DNA of 60,000 bases from Chrysomallon squamiferum (lineage: Eukaryota > Mollusca > Gastropoda > Neomphalida > Peltospiridae). A program made the translations under genes and the position numbers. The notes under the pieces were generated by a model, which was not told where the DNA came from, did no database searches, and saw only the letters and a list, made by a program, of their open reading frames with translations. Below are positions 24,795 through 37,004 of the stretch, one piece after another. Within the stretch, counting starts at the first letter, position 1. Each line of letters begins with the position of its first letter. The stretch spans positions 23,718,502 through 23,778,501 of the forward strand of contig CM022679.1 of assembly GCA_012295275.1 (NCBI GenBank), written 5' to 3'.

Positions 24795-25310
24795 TCAGTT
24801 GGTGCCAATGCTTCATTGTTGTGTGTTATTGTTGTAATTCGTAAACTTGACAGCCATCCTTAAGCCTCCCAGATAATGTGTTTCGAAAAGTGCTATCGAG
24901 TGTTGCTGTAAACAAATTGGGTGATAGGCTGTTTCCCTGTCGTACCCCTCTCATTATTTGGCTTTCTTTGTGTAGAAGAACAGTAATTGAGATCTTGGTG
25001 TAAAATGTCTGTCAGGAGGAGCTCGATAAATACATTTTCTACAGAAAATGCAGAGTTGGATATTATAATCTAGGCGCTTCTATTTAAGTAGAAACTTATA
25101 TTCATTCGATGATCTTACCGAGATCTTGGATTTCTGTATCGTGGTTGTCTAGCAGTGTAATCAGTCTGTTTTGGCCTAGAATACGGAATCTTGAAGTTCT
25201 CATCTCTTTCATTTCTCGAGTTTAGTCCAAATGTCCCTATTCCTGTTTACCTAGAGTCCTTTCGTTTCCCTACCTGTCCACTGAAATTCCAATTAATATT
25301 GTGTAGAGTC
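24795..25310 (-). mobile_element. Relic of a non-LTR retrotransposon reverse transcriptase
   Basis: The minus strand at about 24905-24985 reads KESQIMRGVRQGNSLSPNLF then TATLDSTFRN, matching the RGVRQGDTLSPKLF block of non-LTR reverse transcriptases (RTE-like wording is closest). Upstream, at about 25100-25210, fragments such as DNHDTEIQDLGKIIE resemble the earlier RT0/1 region. Stops and frameshifts are numerous; no ends or target duplication found. Confidence 0.7.
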
Positions 25311-25679
25311 CACATCACTGAAGACGCTATATACATTATCAATTAAATACATACACAAACATACGTACGTAGAGAGAGAGAGATATTAAAAACAGGCACA
25401 CCCGCACGTACGTACTCATTGTAAAGTTCAAAAATGTACAGTTAGCAGATGAAATAATGGCTATTTTTAAATAATTTTGTCATTTATGAATTTTCTTTGG
25501 AATTTCTATTATTATTATTTTTTTTTTTTGTCACTTGTCAACGAAACATGACAAATACAGTAATCTACATATTTATTCCATCGCCGTTTCTAATAATTTA
25601 CATGAAATAGCAACATGTGTTAATGCCTAAAACATATTCAGAGCTGCCTGATACACACACAGAGAGAAAAAGAGAACAA

Positions 25680-26110
25680 ATGAATTTCTTCATTTTGTTT
25701 TTATCAGCGGTAATGTTTTTAACAGGTAAGAATCTAGTTAAATACTGGATTTGGATTATGCTTATAAATTTACGAGATTATTTCATTTCTGTGTATCAAA
25801 TACAAAAGTATATATAAAAAATATCTGCATCTAATTGAAATAATATTTTTTAATGCTATCCAAATACTGGTTTCTAAATAATCTGCATAAATAAAGTATG
25901 ATCAGACACATTTCCTTTTGCACATTTTCTTTTAAATTTTGTCTGAGAATCGGAAGAGTTTAATTATTATATTACGAATTTGGTAGTGTTTATTTGTGTA
26001 TACTGGTTTATGTCAAAACTACATTATAATTTATGCCTTTCATTTTGTAGTTTAATATTGTTTATTTTTTATTTTTTTATTTTATTTTTATTTATTTTTT
26101 ATAAATGTAT

Positions 26111-26145
<35 letters not shown>

Positions 26146-26593
26146 TATTATTAAACTGATGTTGCACTGAATTATTACATTATAAATAGGGCTGACTAAC
26201 ACCAAACTATTTTGTTCCATAGGCAAAGCCAACTACTTGTATCCGCGCTGCCCCCCAAAACAAAATTGCCATGCTCAGATTTTTTAAAACATGTTTTATA
26301 TAAAAAATAAAAAGGCACCAAACCTGAAACCGCTAAATTTATTTTAATCTGCAACAATAAGCAGCATACGATACCAATAGCACCAATAATTAGGAAAGAC
26401 ATAATATGTATTAAATAGGCTTTGGAGACAAAATTAACAGCCTTTTACATAAAAAACCTGTGATATGAGTGGTTTGAGCTACAAGTTTTAGATATATAAA
26501 TTCACAAAAAAATACAGATCAGTAATGTACCCCTCTGAGGTCTGCATCCAAACCACGATTGTCTAGCTGACCTAATGAAAGCGCTACATCTGC

Positions 26594-26647
<54 letters not shown>

Positions 26648-28449
26648 TGTGAGAGTACATGTATGATTGTGTGTGTATTTCAGAACTACAATACAATGTG
26701 ACGTTTAAAACGGCACATTTTGTGGTATATGTTTCTAGAAGAATAGAATCAGTACAGATTGTTTTTTTTTTGTTTGTTTTTTAAATTAACTTTTATATTT
26801 TATTTTACGTTTAGTAAGCGGAGGGATAGTAAATAGTCCGGAGTGTTGACAGCTGAGCACTTCTGTCACCATGTTTTATATTTAAATGGGAGGCGTGGGA
26901 GATGTAATTTTACTGATGTGATCATTTTTAACGCTTGGTAAACCATCACCTTTATTTAAACCGTAATAATGAATGAAATACAATGAGAATAAACGAAATA
27001 ATTGGTGACTTACTTTAAATGGTAATAATAACAGCAACAACAACGAGGACAGCAGCAACATCGATAATATTAGTAGTAATGATGATGATGATAATAATAA
27101 TAATAATAATAACAGCAGTAATAACATTTGAAATTCCATAATTAAACGAAATTGCTATGTCATTTGCCATATGGGCTACTTTCAAGTTCAGGCACCATAG
27201 GTCTCAAGATGAATAATTCGAAGTACATTCTTTTGGCTTTTTTTCCGATCTAGACAGTTCCCCCAGCTATTATTTTCCTAGCTATTGTGAAATGCAAACG
27301 AGCAGAAAATCACATGACGTCATCCACTTTCTTCTTTTTATTATCTGTTTTGTTGTTGTTGTTGTTTGGGTTTTTTCGTGGTTTTTTTAATCCAGCCCTC
27401 AGACAGTTTTGTGAAAGAAATCTAGTGCCATTTGCAAATCAGTTTACAATAGCGCGGTGTCGGTTGCGAGTGCTGTCATTATATACGAAATATTTATATA
27501 TTCATGAAAAAAGGAGATGCAGCCTGTGAAAAATCCATAAATAAATAAATACGCATATACATGCATTTATACATGCACATATACATACATACGTACATGC
27601 ATACATATAAAAACATACATATATTCAAAACATACATACATACATAAATACGTGTAGAAACAGTTTTTATGCATGAAATAACTGGTGAAAGTGAAATGCA
27701 TAGTTAGTTACTGGAAACAGAAATGTATTGTGTGTATTTTTTTATTTTTTAAATTTTTTTAATTTGTGAAAATTACTAGAAAAATATAATTGAGATTTGT
27801 GCGTGATAAAAAAAGTTATTAAATGTCATTTCTGGCGCACGGCGATAGAATGTAAAATTGAACGGTATAAACTTAGTAACCCCAGGATCTGTCATTGTGT
27901 AAGCCTCTAATTTTAAAAAAAAAGTCTTTATCATTTTACAGATAAACAATTTAGTTTTGCCAAACAGTGTTCTAATCTCATGACGGATCGTTATATTCAT
28001 AAAACTGACAAGGCTGAAGCCTAAATGCTCGACAATTTTTATTTATTTGTTTATTATTATCATCATCATCATTTATTTATTATCATGATCATCATTTATT
28101 TATTTATTTATTATCATTATTATTATTATATTTATTTATTTATTTATTTATTTGTTTATTTGTTTATTCATTTATTCATTTATTTTATTTTGTTTGGTTT
28201 CAGTAAATGGAAAGCTTCCAAAAACCAGTAAGTGAAACTATAACCGATAACGCATTGTCAGTGGGGGGGGGTGGATGGGTGGGGTCATAACGAAACATAA
28301 AACTTTATTTTTGGATTTATTAACTTCAAATTAGATTTCAGACATATGGCAGAAAAATAAGGGCTTATGATTGCATATGATTTTCATCATAGGATCAGAT
28401 GTCCCATTTTAAAAAACCCAACAACAAGAACAAAAAAATAAATAAATAA

Positions 28450-28498
<49 letters not shown>

Positions 28499-29115
28499 AA
28501 AAAAAATAAAATAAAAAATACAATAACCCCCCTAAAAAAAAAACCCCAGCAATAACAACATTACTCACTAATATTATCTCTCTGTCTGCATATAATGTTT
28601 ATTTATTTGTTCTAGTTTGTTTACCTACTATCAACCTAGCAATAATTTGATCCATAAGTTTATATCTTTCGGAGGATTTAAAAAAAATATTCGTCCATGC
28701 ACATCCATCCATCCATCCATCTGTCAACCAATCTATATTCACTTGCTGTGTTAAGATGATATTGTGGATGATTTTGTGTTTGTTTTGTGTTTGTTCGGCC
28801 ATTCATCTATCCATCTTTCGATCAGTCTAGATTTACTTACTATGTTAAGGTAACATGAACACTATTAATTTGAATAACTTATGTTCTTTCTTGTGACTTT
28901 CATTCTGTTTTCTTCTAGTAACAAAATCTCAACTTAAGAACGTGGGTAAGTATATAATGTATATGTTTATAGATAATTAATGTAGTTCTAAAGTTTCTTT
29001 CTCTTTTTGACGATCTAACGAACCTTTTCGCGAACTAAGAAAGATAACTCTTTGTAGAAGAGGAAGTATTATTATTAATATTTGGTTTGCACAAATTCAT
29101 ATATATGCCTTAAAA

Positions 29116-29157
<42 letters not shown>

Positions 29158-29422
29158 CAAATAAAAAAGTTATCAGGGCCCGTACTTTCGAATTTCGTCA
29201 GATATATGACATTTGTGAAATTTTGATTTTACCTATATATGTATAAACATATCGTATGACCTGTTAAAATTTATTTATTTATTTATTTATTTATTTATTT
29301 TCTGTTTTAGTAAAAACGATGACGATTCGGGTAGGCAGTTAATTAACATATATATATATTTTTTATAACAAGTTGCTTAATTTATATGTATGTATTTTTG
29401 TGTGTATGTATGTATGTGTGTA

Positions 29423-29472
<50 letters not shown>

Positions 29473-31383
29473 TATATATATTTATAATAGGTGTTTATGT
29501 GTCTATGAGAGATACACATACACATACATACATACATACATAAATTAATCTAACAGCGTGTTTACACCTCTCTCACTGTGTGTGCATATGCGTGAGTGTA
29601 TATATCTTGGTATTTAGTTGCATTTATGTCTTAATCAACAGAGCGAGAACTGCTACTGCTACAATGAATACACTTACAGAATCTTTCACAGCACAAAAGA
29701 CCATTGTTTTCTTTACTATGAATGTGGATGCACTATAATCTATAATAAATATGATGGTTGTTGTAAAAAATGCAGTTCATGCTTCCCAGGCAATTCCCGC
29801 CTTCAGCTTGACGATGGTTCAGTGGTGCAAATGAAAAATCTCAAGACAGGGCACAAGGTTTTAACAAGTATGATTTATACTTTGGTATCTCCCACTTTAT
29901 GATATATTAGCAGACCGTACCTTCTGTATGCTATCTATGTAAACCTTAGTCTGTCTGTCTGTCTGTCTATCTGTCTGTCTAAATATCTGTCTGCTTATTT
30001 ATCTATCGATTGATCTTATTTCTTTTTGTATCTGTCTGTCTGTTTTACCTATATTATTTGTCCATCTACCCATCTATTCAGTAGGTTTCTTATCGCTGTC
30101 TGATACCCAACTGCCGATATATTTTTCCTGCTGGGTAGTCGTTAAACATTCATTCATTCATCTGTCTAATTTACTTATCTATCTACTATTTATCGTATAT
30201 GTCTGTATGTCCAATTTAGACATATATCTAGCTATCTACCTAATTATCTGTCTATTTATCGAGCTGTCTATTTTTATATCTAAGTTATTTATCTTCTCTA
30301 TCTGTCTGTCTTTAAATAGGTAATCTACCTACCTGCCTTATTAATCTATCTATCTTACCTTTCAGTATATCTGTCTGTTTATCTGTCTATCTAATCTAAG
30401 TTACATGTCTGTCAATTTGTATATTTATTGATTAATATATGTATTTGTTTGTTTGTTTTTATAATAAAGTGGTGTCAGGGCATTTCACCCCCGGATATTT
30501 CTCCCCAGTAAATTGCCCCCGGCCATTTTCCCACTGGTGATTTCCACTAGGTCATTTCCCCAAGTGACAATTCCATCCTGCCTACCACACCGTTGCGTCT
30601 ACAGAGACATCACCCAGAGGCTTCAGACTTTGGTCACAGACTACGGCAACAGAGATCGGCTGGACTTCCTCCGTGTGGTTGCTCCAGTTAATCCGTATAC
30701 GACATCAGTCATTCTTGGCATGGGGGAACTGTAACGGGAAATGATCGGGGGGAAATGCCCTAAAAACTGGATAAAGCAATTTTAGTAATGCGTTTTGTTC
30801 TTTTTAGTGTTTTGTTTTGTGGTTGTTGTTGTTGTTGTTGTTGTTTTTTTTTTGTTGTGTCCTTTTTTCTTTTTTTTTTTTAAACCTTTTTAAATTAACC
30901 AATCGGAAGAAATGAAATTTCTATCTCGTTTCAGTTCAAGATGGCCGGCGTGTATTTTTGGAAGTAAAAACGTTTCTGAGACGTGAGCCAAACAAGAACA
31001 CGACACATCTGACAATAACAACTGAGTCTGGAAGCAGCCTCACCATGTCAGAAAGCCATCTTATTTTTGTGTCAGGAAACAACAAATCTACTGACATGGT
31101 ATCTAGGTACTTTCCCTGGAGAAATAACAAATACGGAGCAAATAAAAATGTAACACAGACGCACACATTCATATACAGATATTCAAACAAACGTATATTC
31201 ATACCCAGACCACATATATGGCCATCTGCGTAGAAATAACAAACACATGGACAATAATAATACGTAATAATTATAAACACTAATTCACCTACAGAAATAC
31301 AGACATAAGTCACATATGCATAGATGCCCATACAAATACAGGCATCTAAAACGTAATATGTTAAAAAATTTCACCGCTTATTG

Positions 31384-31414
<31 letters not shown>

Positions 31415-32444
31415 TGTTTGTTTGTTTGTTTGTTTATTTATTTATTTAAGATTTGCAAGTTCTGTAAAAGCTGGCGATTATGTCTTCACTACAAAATCTT
31501 AGTTCACGTGACCTCTGTCCAGAGCGAGTTGTTCAAGTTTCTTTGTCCGTCGAACAAGGTAAACAACAACGACGACAATAAATACCATAATGATTATAAA
31601 AACAAGGGGTTCCTAGAATTAAGTAAAAAAAAAAATTATTTTAATATTTTTTTATTTGAATTACTGAAGTCATGTGAAGATATTTCAATTGAATATTAAT
31701 AATAACGACGTATGAACATCTATTCAGTTATCAAACATTTACCTACTACTCATTTTCTGTTTTGTTTATGTCATCATCATTATTTAAATTAAATTAAACA
31801 ACAGCTAACTACTATTAAAATTACTAAAACTACTGCTGCAGTAATAGCAGCGTCAGTAGCAGCAGAACAATAGTATTTTAATTTCGATTTCCGATTATTT
31901 ATCTTAATTACTAAGTTAAAATTGCACACATACATTTAAACAGTGCATTCAGTTTTTCTCCATTTGAATAAACATTAATTTATTAGTGGTTATAATTTTT
32001 TGTAATTAAGTTTGTTTACGATTAAGGTTTTATTTTTTTTTTTTTCTGTACTGTTAAAATTTTAATTTATTTATTTATTTAATGATTAATTTACTTTTCT
32101 TTATTTTATTTTATTTTATTTTATTTTATTTATTTGTATGATTAAGATTTTATTTTATTTCTGTATTGTTGACATTTTATATATTTTTTTTTTAATTTTC
32201 TTAAATCACAGGACTATATGTTCCAGTGACAGACACTGGAACTCTCGTGGTGGATGGAGTATATTCATCTTGTTACGCATTTGTCCATCACAGTCTTGAA
32301 CACTTCATTTTGGCCCCCTTTCGATGGTTTCCATGGTTATTGAAGCCATGGCAACAAGATGGCTACAGTCCAATCATATCTACAATGGAATATTTAGGGG
32401 AAATATTTTTACCTCAAGTTGTTCTGAACTCAGGAAATCGATAA
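25680..32444 (+). CDS. Secreted hog (Hint-domain) protein, about 284 aa, eight exons, one frameshift in exon 7
   Basis: Exons with consistent phases: 25680-25725, 28204-28227, 28919-28945, 29311-29330, 29642-29867, 30935-31106, 31451-31558, 32212-32444. Exon 1 is a signal peptide (MNFFILFLSAVMFLTG). Four tiny exons encode a short linker. Exon 5 encodes an eight-cysteine segment (ENCYCYNEY, KDHC, ECGC, GCCKKC) directly before the Hint start SSCFPGNSRLQLDDGS, whose Cys is the autoprocessing nucleophile in hedgehog proteins. Exon 6 carries TESGSSLTMSESHLIFV, matching the TxxH block (Thr replaced by Ser, His kept). Exon 7 has FASSVKAGDYVFTT, and exon 8 GTLVVDGVYSSCYAF and ILAPFRWFPWLL. There is no hedge signalling domain. 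Exon 7 is 108 nt where phase requires 107: one extra A in the run 31493-31496 shifts frame and gives TAG at 31500. A single-base sequencing error and recent loss both remain possible. Confidence 0.85.
28030..28190. repeat. TTTA / ATT compound microsatellite before hog exon 2
   Basis: (TTTA)n, (CAT)n and (TTAT)n blocks run into the polypyrimidine tract of the hog exon 2 acceptor. Confidence 0.9.
28436..28512. repeat. Long A-rich tract
   Basis: (AAAT)n then about 45 near-continuous A, following the G-rich stretch at 28260-28285, in hog intron 2. Confidence 0.9.
29340..29545. repeat. TA/CA/GTAT compound microsatellite in hog intron 4
   Basis: Blocks of (TA)n, (GTAT)n and (CA)n. Shorter (TAA)n and (TTTA)n tracts lie at about 29118-29157 and 29268-29300. 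Confidence 0.9.
29945..30440. repeat. Degenerate CTGT/CTAT tetranucleotide array in hog intron 5
   Basis: About 0.5 kb of interrupted (CTGT)n and (CTAT)n, clean at the left end (29950-29982) and increasingly diverged to the right. It stops just before the TIR element at 30477. Confidence 0.8.
30477..30761. mobile_element. 285-bp non-autonomous TIR element (MITE-like) in hog intron 5
   Basis: The ends are inverted repeats: left AGGGCATTTCACCCCCGG, right (complement) AGGGCATTTCCCCCCGAT. Inside the left end the motif is echoed in variants (GATATTTCTCCCC, AAATTGCCCCCGG, CATTTTCCCACTGG, GTCATTTCCCCAAG), like subterminal transposase sites. The interior is far more GC-rich than the surroundings and carries a 73-codon open frame (30513-30734) with no recognisable domain. 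No clear target duplication was seen. Confidence 0.75.
31386..31448. repeat. (TA)n-(GTTT)n-(TTTA)n tract before hog exon 7
   Basis: Compound microsatellite abutting the exon 7 acceptor, which is TTTATTTAAG rather than a strong pyrimidine tract. Confidence 0.9.
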
Positions 32445-32465
32445 ACTCTTTCTGAGAACTAAGAA

Positions 32466-32600
32466 TAATAAAATTAAAATTTAACAAGTAATAAAAGTTA
32501 AAACAAAATATTTAATACACTGTCTCTTATGTTGTTTCATCTGAAATATTTGTACATCAATAAAACAAGAAAAACAACACTAACAATAACGACTTTAATT
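32466..32600 (+). terminator. Likely hog 3' UTR with polyadenylation signals
   Basis: About 25 nt after the hog stop codon the sequence reads AATAATAAAATTAAA, containing AATAAA; another AATAAAA occurs near 32558. Either could direct cleavage. Confidence 0.45.
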
Positions 32601-33370
32601 ATGTCTGCAGCAAAAGCATAAACAACAATAAAAATAATAATAATTTGTTGTCTTTATTATGTCAATAAAAAAATCGATGCTATTAATCAACATCATAATA
32701 TTACATTTGTCAGATTCTTTGTTTCGTTCTTTCTTTATTTCTTTATTATTTAAAACATTGGGGCATGTGTACGTTTCAAATTTACATAACTTTATCTGTA
32801 TCCCATAGTGGATAATTATAAAACTGCTATTTCTTGTTATTAATTATCACCAATATCGTATCTCTGTTTTATTTTCTATTAAAATAATCTGTAATAAATT
32901 ATGTACTTAGAAACAGAGACGAAGGAAGGAGAGACACATATATACACACAAACAAACAGAGAGAGAAATATTAAATCAGATTTCAGAATTAATGTTTGAC
33001 CATTGGTATTTAATTCACAATTTTTTTTTTTTTTAACGCTTTTATTAGATGCCTTTTTTTTGGGAAGGCAATAATTAGATGCCTTTGTACAAGAAGAGAT
33101 GGGAAGGCAATAATCATAAATTTGGTTTTGTAATTATAATAACAGAAGTAGTAGTAGAACAGTTCAAGCAACATCATATTTAGCAGAATTAGAAATAGTG
33201 GTAGTACAGCAGAAGCATCAGTAGCAAACAATAGCTGTAGTAGTAGTGGTTGTAGTAATTAATGGATAAATAGAAGTAGTTAGTAGAACAAATTCAAATA
33301 AAACATAATAAAAATATTTTAATCCTCATATAAATCCAGAGCAATTTAGCAGAAAAATTAGAAAAATATT
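32600..33370. other. Intergenic between hog and its inverted relic
   Basis: AT-rich, with a short AATTAGATGCCTTT duplication near 33047-33085 and scattered (TAG)n. No gene seen. Confidence 0.5.
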
Positions 33371-33371
33371 T

Positions 33372-34678
33372 TAAAGTAGTTGCAGCAGAAGCCATGGATA
33401 CCAGCAAAAGGGGTTAAGATGTAGTATTCCAGGCCAAAGGAAGGCATGACTTAGTGGTAGTATTCTATAGTAATAAAACAAATGGAAACCGTATATGCAA
33501 GTAGCAAATTGAATAACAGTACAAAAAGTAGCTGTAGTCTGAAGATAAAGATTTGAGATAAAACAAAATGAAACTATATCCTGTTGGGTTAATGCTAGAA
33601 ACCCATTCTTACTTTTCTGCATGAAGTTATTGTTATTATCATGATCAAATTATTACTGCTGTTGTTGTTGTATCATTGTTCTTTAAAACATACAGTTCTG
33701 GACAGAGGTCATGTGGAAATTTACACGTTTTCTCCAGTCACTAATTCCATATTACTAATTTCATTATCAGAGAAAATCCTTGGTTTTGCTTTTAACATAG
33801 CAACAACACATTTGTTTATGGGAAAAATGTACTTCTGTGTATGTTGGCAAAACAGTTTAAAACCAGTGGGAAATGCATAAAATAAAACATTTTTACCCCA
33901 TTGTTTGTTATGTTTATTTCTGTGTTATTAAATTATAGATAATCACAATGAACAAACTAGAATGTTTTGCATTTTTTTTGTCTTTGTTGTTTTTGTTGTT
34001 GTTTTTTGTTTTGTGTTTTTCTTCATATTAAATGTTAAGTTAATTTGTGTTATCAAACAACAAAAGTGAAGAATGAATATTTCTCTAATTATATTGTTAT
34101 GAAGTTTCTGGTTATTAAAAATCATATTTAAAAAGTAAGTAAACAAGTATTCAATTAAATACATTCACAAAACATTTGAATATAATTATAATAATAATGT
34201 AATATGAAAACTGTGACAATGAGTGTTATTAGTTGTTTGATTAGCAGTATTTTGCAATATTTGCTCATGATGTGACTTTAACATACATGTCTTTTTCAAA
34301 TCCAGTTGTTTGATTAAGTACCTGATTAGATATGCAATATATTACCATATCAAGATGTGACTACACTAATAATATACATGTCTTTTTTCAAATAGAAAAT
34401 ATATATCTGATTATTATTATTATCATGTTTTTTATTTTTAGGTATATATTTTTATCATATGAATGTGTGCATGTGGCTCTGCTGTATTTTTTTTCTCACT
34501 AAGCTTGCTATTTCTCCAGGTAAAGAACCTAGACACCATGTCAGTAGATTTGTTATTACTTGGCACAAAAGTAAGATGGCTTTCTGACATGATCACGCTG
34601 CTTCCAGACTCAGTTGTTATTATCAGATGTGTCGTGTTCTTGTTTTCACTTCCAGAAACACAAGCCAACCATCTTTAA
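33372..34678 (-). pseudogene. Inverted, decayed copy of hog exons 6-8
   Basis: On the minus strand, 34529-34678 reproduces hog exon 6 with its acceptor (CAG then TTAAAGATGG) and donor position (TCTAG then GTTCTT). Peptide blocks NKNTTHLIITTESGSS, MSESHLTFV and NNKSTDMVSR are nearly identical. A deletion makes it 150 nt versus 172 (22 nt, so frame-breaking). An exon 7 relic lies at about 33690-33770, sharing ACATGACCTCTGTCCAGA with ACGTGACCTCTGTCCAGA. An exon 8 relic lies at about 33375-33470 (minus ...ATCCATGGCTTC against TTTCCATGGTTA; peptide ILHLNPFCWYPWLL against FILAPFRWFPWLL). The order on the minus strand is 6-7-8, so this is a tail-to-tail gene copy, not a processed one. I found no copy of exons 1-5. 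Confidence 0.82.
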
Positions 34679-34694
34679 CTGAAGGATTTTGTTC

Positions 34695-34785
34695 CATCAT
34701 CATAATCATCACCAACATCATCATTATCACCATCATCATCATAATAATTATTGTTGTTGTTGTTGTTGTTGTTGTTATTATTATT
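34695..34785. repeat. (CAT)n and (TTG)n microsatellite
   Basis: ATC/ACC trinucleotides pass into eight TTG units, just 5' of the hog relic. Confidence 0.9.
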
Positions 34786-34879
34786 GAGCAGAAAAATATC
34801 ATTTATAAGCACATACACAGGAAAGTGCACTATTCTGCTTTTGATAAAGCACTGACTGTGAAGAAACTGCTCATAGAAT

Positions 34880-35005
34880 TCTGGCTGGGATAGAAAATCT
34901 GTCAAAGAGCATTGCTGGCGATGTGAAATCAGAAATAGAGCACTGGTGGGGATGGTAAATCAGGCATGAAGCATTGGCTTGGATGGGAAAAGCTTGGTAG
35001 AGGTA
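34880..35005. repeat. 31-33-bp minisatellite, about four units
   Basis: Imperfect units begin TCTGGCTGGGATAGAAAATC, TGCTGGCGATGTGAAATCAG, TGGTGGGGATGGTAAATCAG and TGGCTTGGATGGGAAAAGC, each ending near GAGCA/AAGCAT. Confidence 0.75.
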
Positions 35006-36580
35006 TTATTGATAATTTGAAAATATTCAGAAGTAAATTATCACAGATGTGCAGCTTTCTTTTGCATTTATATAGTTATTTATATTTTTCACTGCATGAT
35101 TTTACAATTGTTTCTTAGGGAGGAATATTTATGTCTCTTAATTATTATTTATTTATTTATTTATTTATTTATTAATTATTATTATTATTATTATTATTAT
35201 CATTATTATTATTTATCCTTTTTTTTTTGTGGAGATGGATATAATTGGTATACATATATATGCATCTATTAATATCACTCTTTATTTGTGCTACTCATTT
35301 ATTTTTATTTATTATTATTTTATAAAATTATTGTTCACAGAGTAACACAATCAAAATCATTGTTATAGACTAATAAAAGAAGTTGTAGTAGTATTAAATG
35401 TACTAGTGGTAGTAGTTCTGGTAGTAATTGTAGTACTAATAGTGGTAGTAAGAGCAGCAGTAGTCATATGATTATAGTAATAGTAATAATAATAACAACA
35501 AAAACAATAACAGTTGTAACAATAATAAAAATTGTAGTAGAAGTTATAATAATAATAAGATGAAAATAATAACAGTCACACAAAAACATAGGACAACAAT
35601 GCAAAATTAATGAGTAAAATAAAAACAGCAGGCATGTTTTGGTTGTCGCTCTGAAAATTAATTAATATTTCATTTCACTGAAATGTATTCTATTCACACC
35701 TCCAAGCTAGTAACTATCCCCATAAAAGTATTTATTGTTTGACATTTAGGTAACTGACATCTAAAACCAATTTAAAATTTATTATTGGTGTTATTATTAG
35801 CCATATTAACTTTAATTATAATTTAACATTTCAGTATTGTGGAAATATTATTTAATTTAAATTTATTTGATATATTTTAGTGCCTTCTTTTCTTTTTGTT
35901 TTGTCAGAAAAAAAAAGATATATATATATATATAAATAATAAATAACCAACCAGCCAGCCCACCAACCAACCAACCAACCAACCAAACAAACAGACAGAC
36001 AAAGAAACAACAAACAAATAAATATTTTCATAAAATTAAAAAATAATATTTATCTAGAAATTCATCAACAAGAAACACAAACACATGGACTCAACACAAC
36101 AACAACAACAACAATAATAATAATACTATTTTGTTAAATATGAACTGCTGAATTTAAACGATTTTGTTCAAGAATTAAGCTATTTGTATTATTATAAATT
36201 ATGCAGTAATTTGTTCACCTGTAACTGGGCTATCTAATACATGTAAAACAGAATTCTAATTTAAATTTCAGTAAATACTGATCTTTATGCTGAAATGTCC
36301 TTACTTATTATATTCCACGGGATAATTTAAAAAATGTATACATGTTCAATGCAAATGTGTGTGAAATATATGGTGGCCTGAAAATACAAATTTGGGCCAC
36401 TAAATATTCATTTTGAAACAAATTCAGTGGCTCAGATTTGTTTTTGGTAGCCCAGTAAAACAATATTCATATTTCAGCTTTTAAGTGAAGGAAAAGGTCC
36501 ACCTGGTCCTTAACGTTTAAAGAAAGATTAGTCTTTTCAATAAGCACCAAATTAAACAACTAACCAACTGAAAAAGAAAA
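35006..36580. other. Gene-poor AT-rich sequence with simple repeats
   Basis: Contains (TTTA)n/(ATT)n at 35150-35215, TAG/AAT-rich sequence at 35385-35575, (TA)n at 35917-35932 and (CCAA)n at about 35947-35998. No gene recognised. Confidence 0.55.
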
Positions 36581-36720
36581 AACCCGGAAATCGGAACACC
36601 GCGGAGCAGACGACAGAAGCATTCGGGAAGGTTCGGATTTGCCCGCATATTGGGCCAAAATTATCCTAATTGTCACGATCAGGTTTACGATTCTGGGTCA
36701 GCGAGACTCACGGTTTTGTT
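36581..36720. other. Short CG-rich island of unknown nature
   Basis: Contains many CG dinucleotides (ACCCGG, CCGCGG, GACGAC, TTCGGG, GCCCGC) in an otherwise AT-rich, CG-poor region. It has no open frame of note and no identifiable RNA fold. It may be a repeat fragment or a promoter. Confidence 0.35.
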
Positions 36721-37004
36721 TATCAAGACTTGAGTTAACAAAAATTTTATGCAATATTGTTTATAAATAGATGTTGGCAACTTAAATTAAACCGATACTT
36801 CCAATTTATTGAACTTCGAGCAATCCTTTTATGTGAAATAAATATTTGCGATAAAATTATTAATGTGGCTCTTGTTATAACTTTCAGAAAAATAATGTTT
36901 TTGGGGCGACTAACCCATAATATTTTTCACATCCCAGTCGTCCAAACGGAATGGGGACCTGGCCACTGGCCATTTCGAGCCCTTTAAAAAATAAAATAAT
37001 AATA

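Noticed and set aside
30513-30734. 73-codon frame inside the 285-bp TIR element as a gene
   Set aside because: No recognisable domain, no splice context, and its position between terminal repeats suggests chance openness in GC-rich repeat DNA.
31489-31502. A micro-intron in hog exon 7 to explain the frame change
   Set aside because: The only GT...AG interval would be about 21 nt, too short for splicing; one extra base in an A run is simpler.
36640-36700. tRNA gene suggested by GGTTCGGATTT
   Set aside because: Only a weak B-box match, with no A box at the right distance and no cloverleaf.
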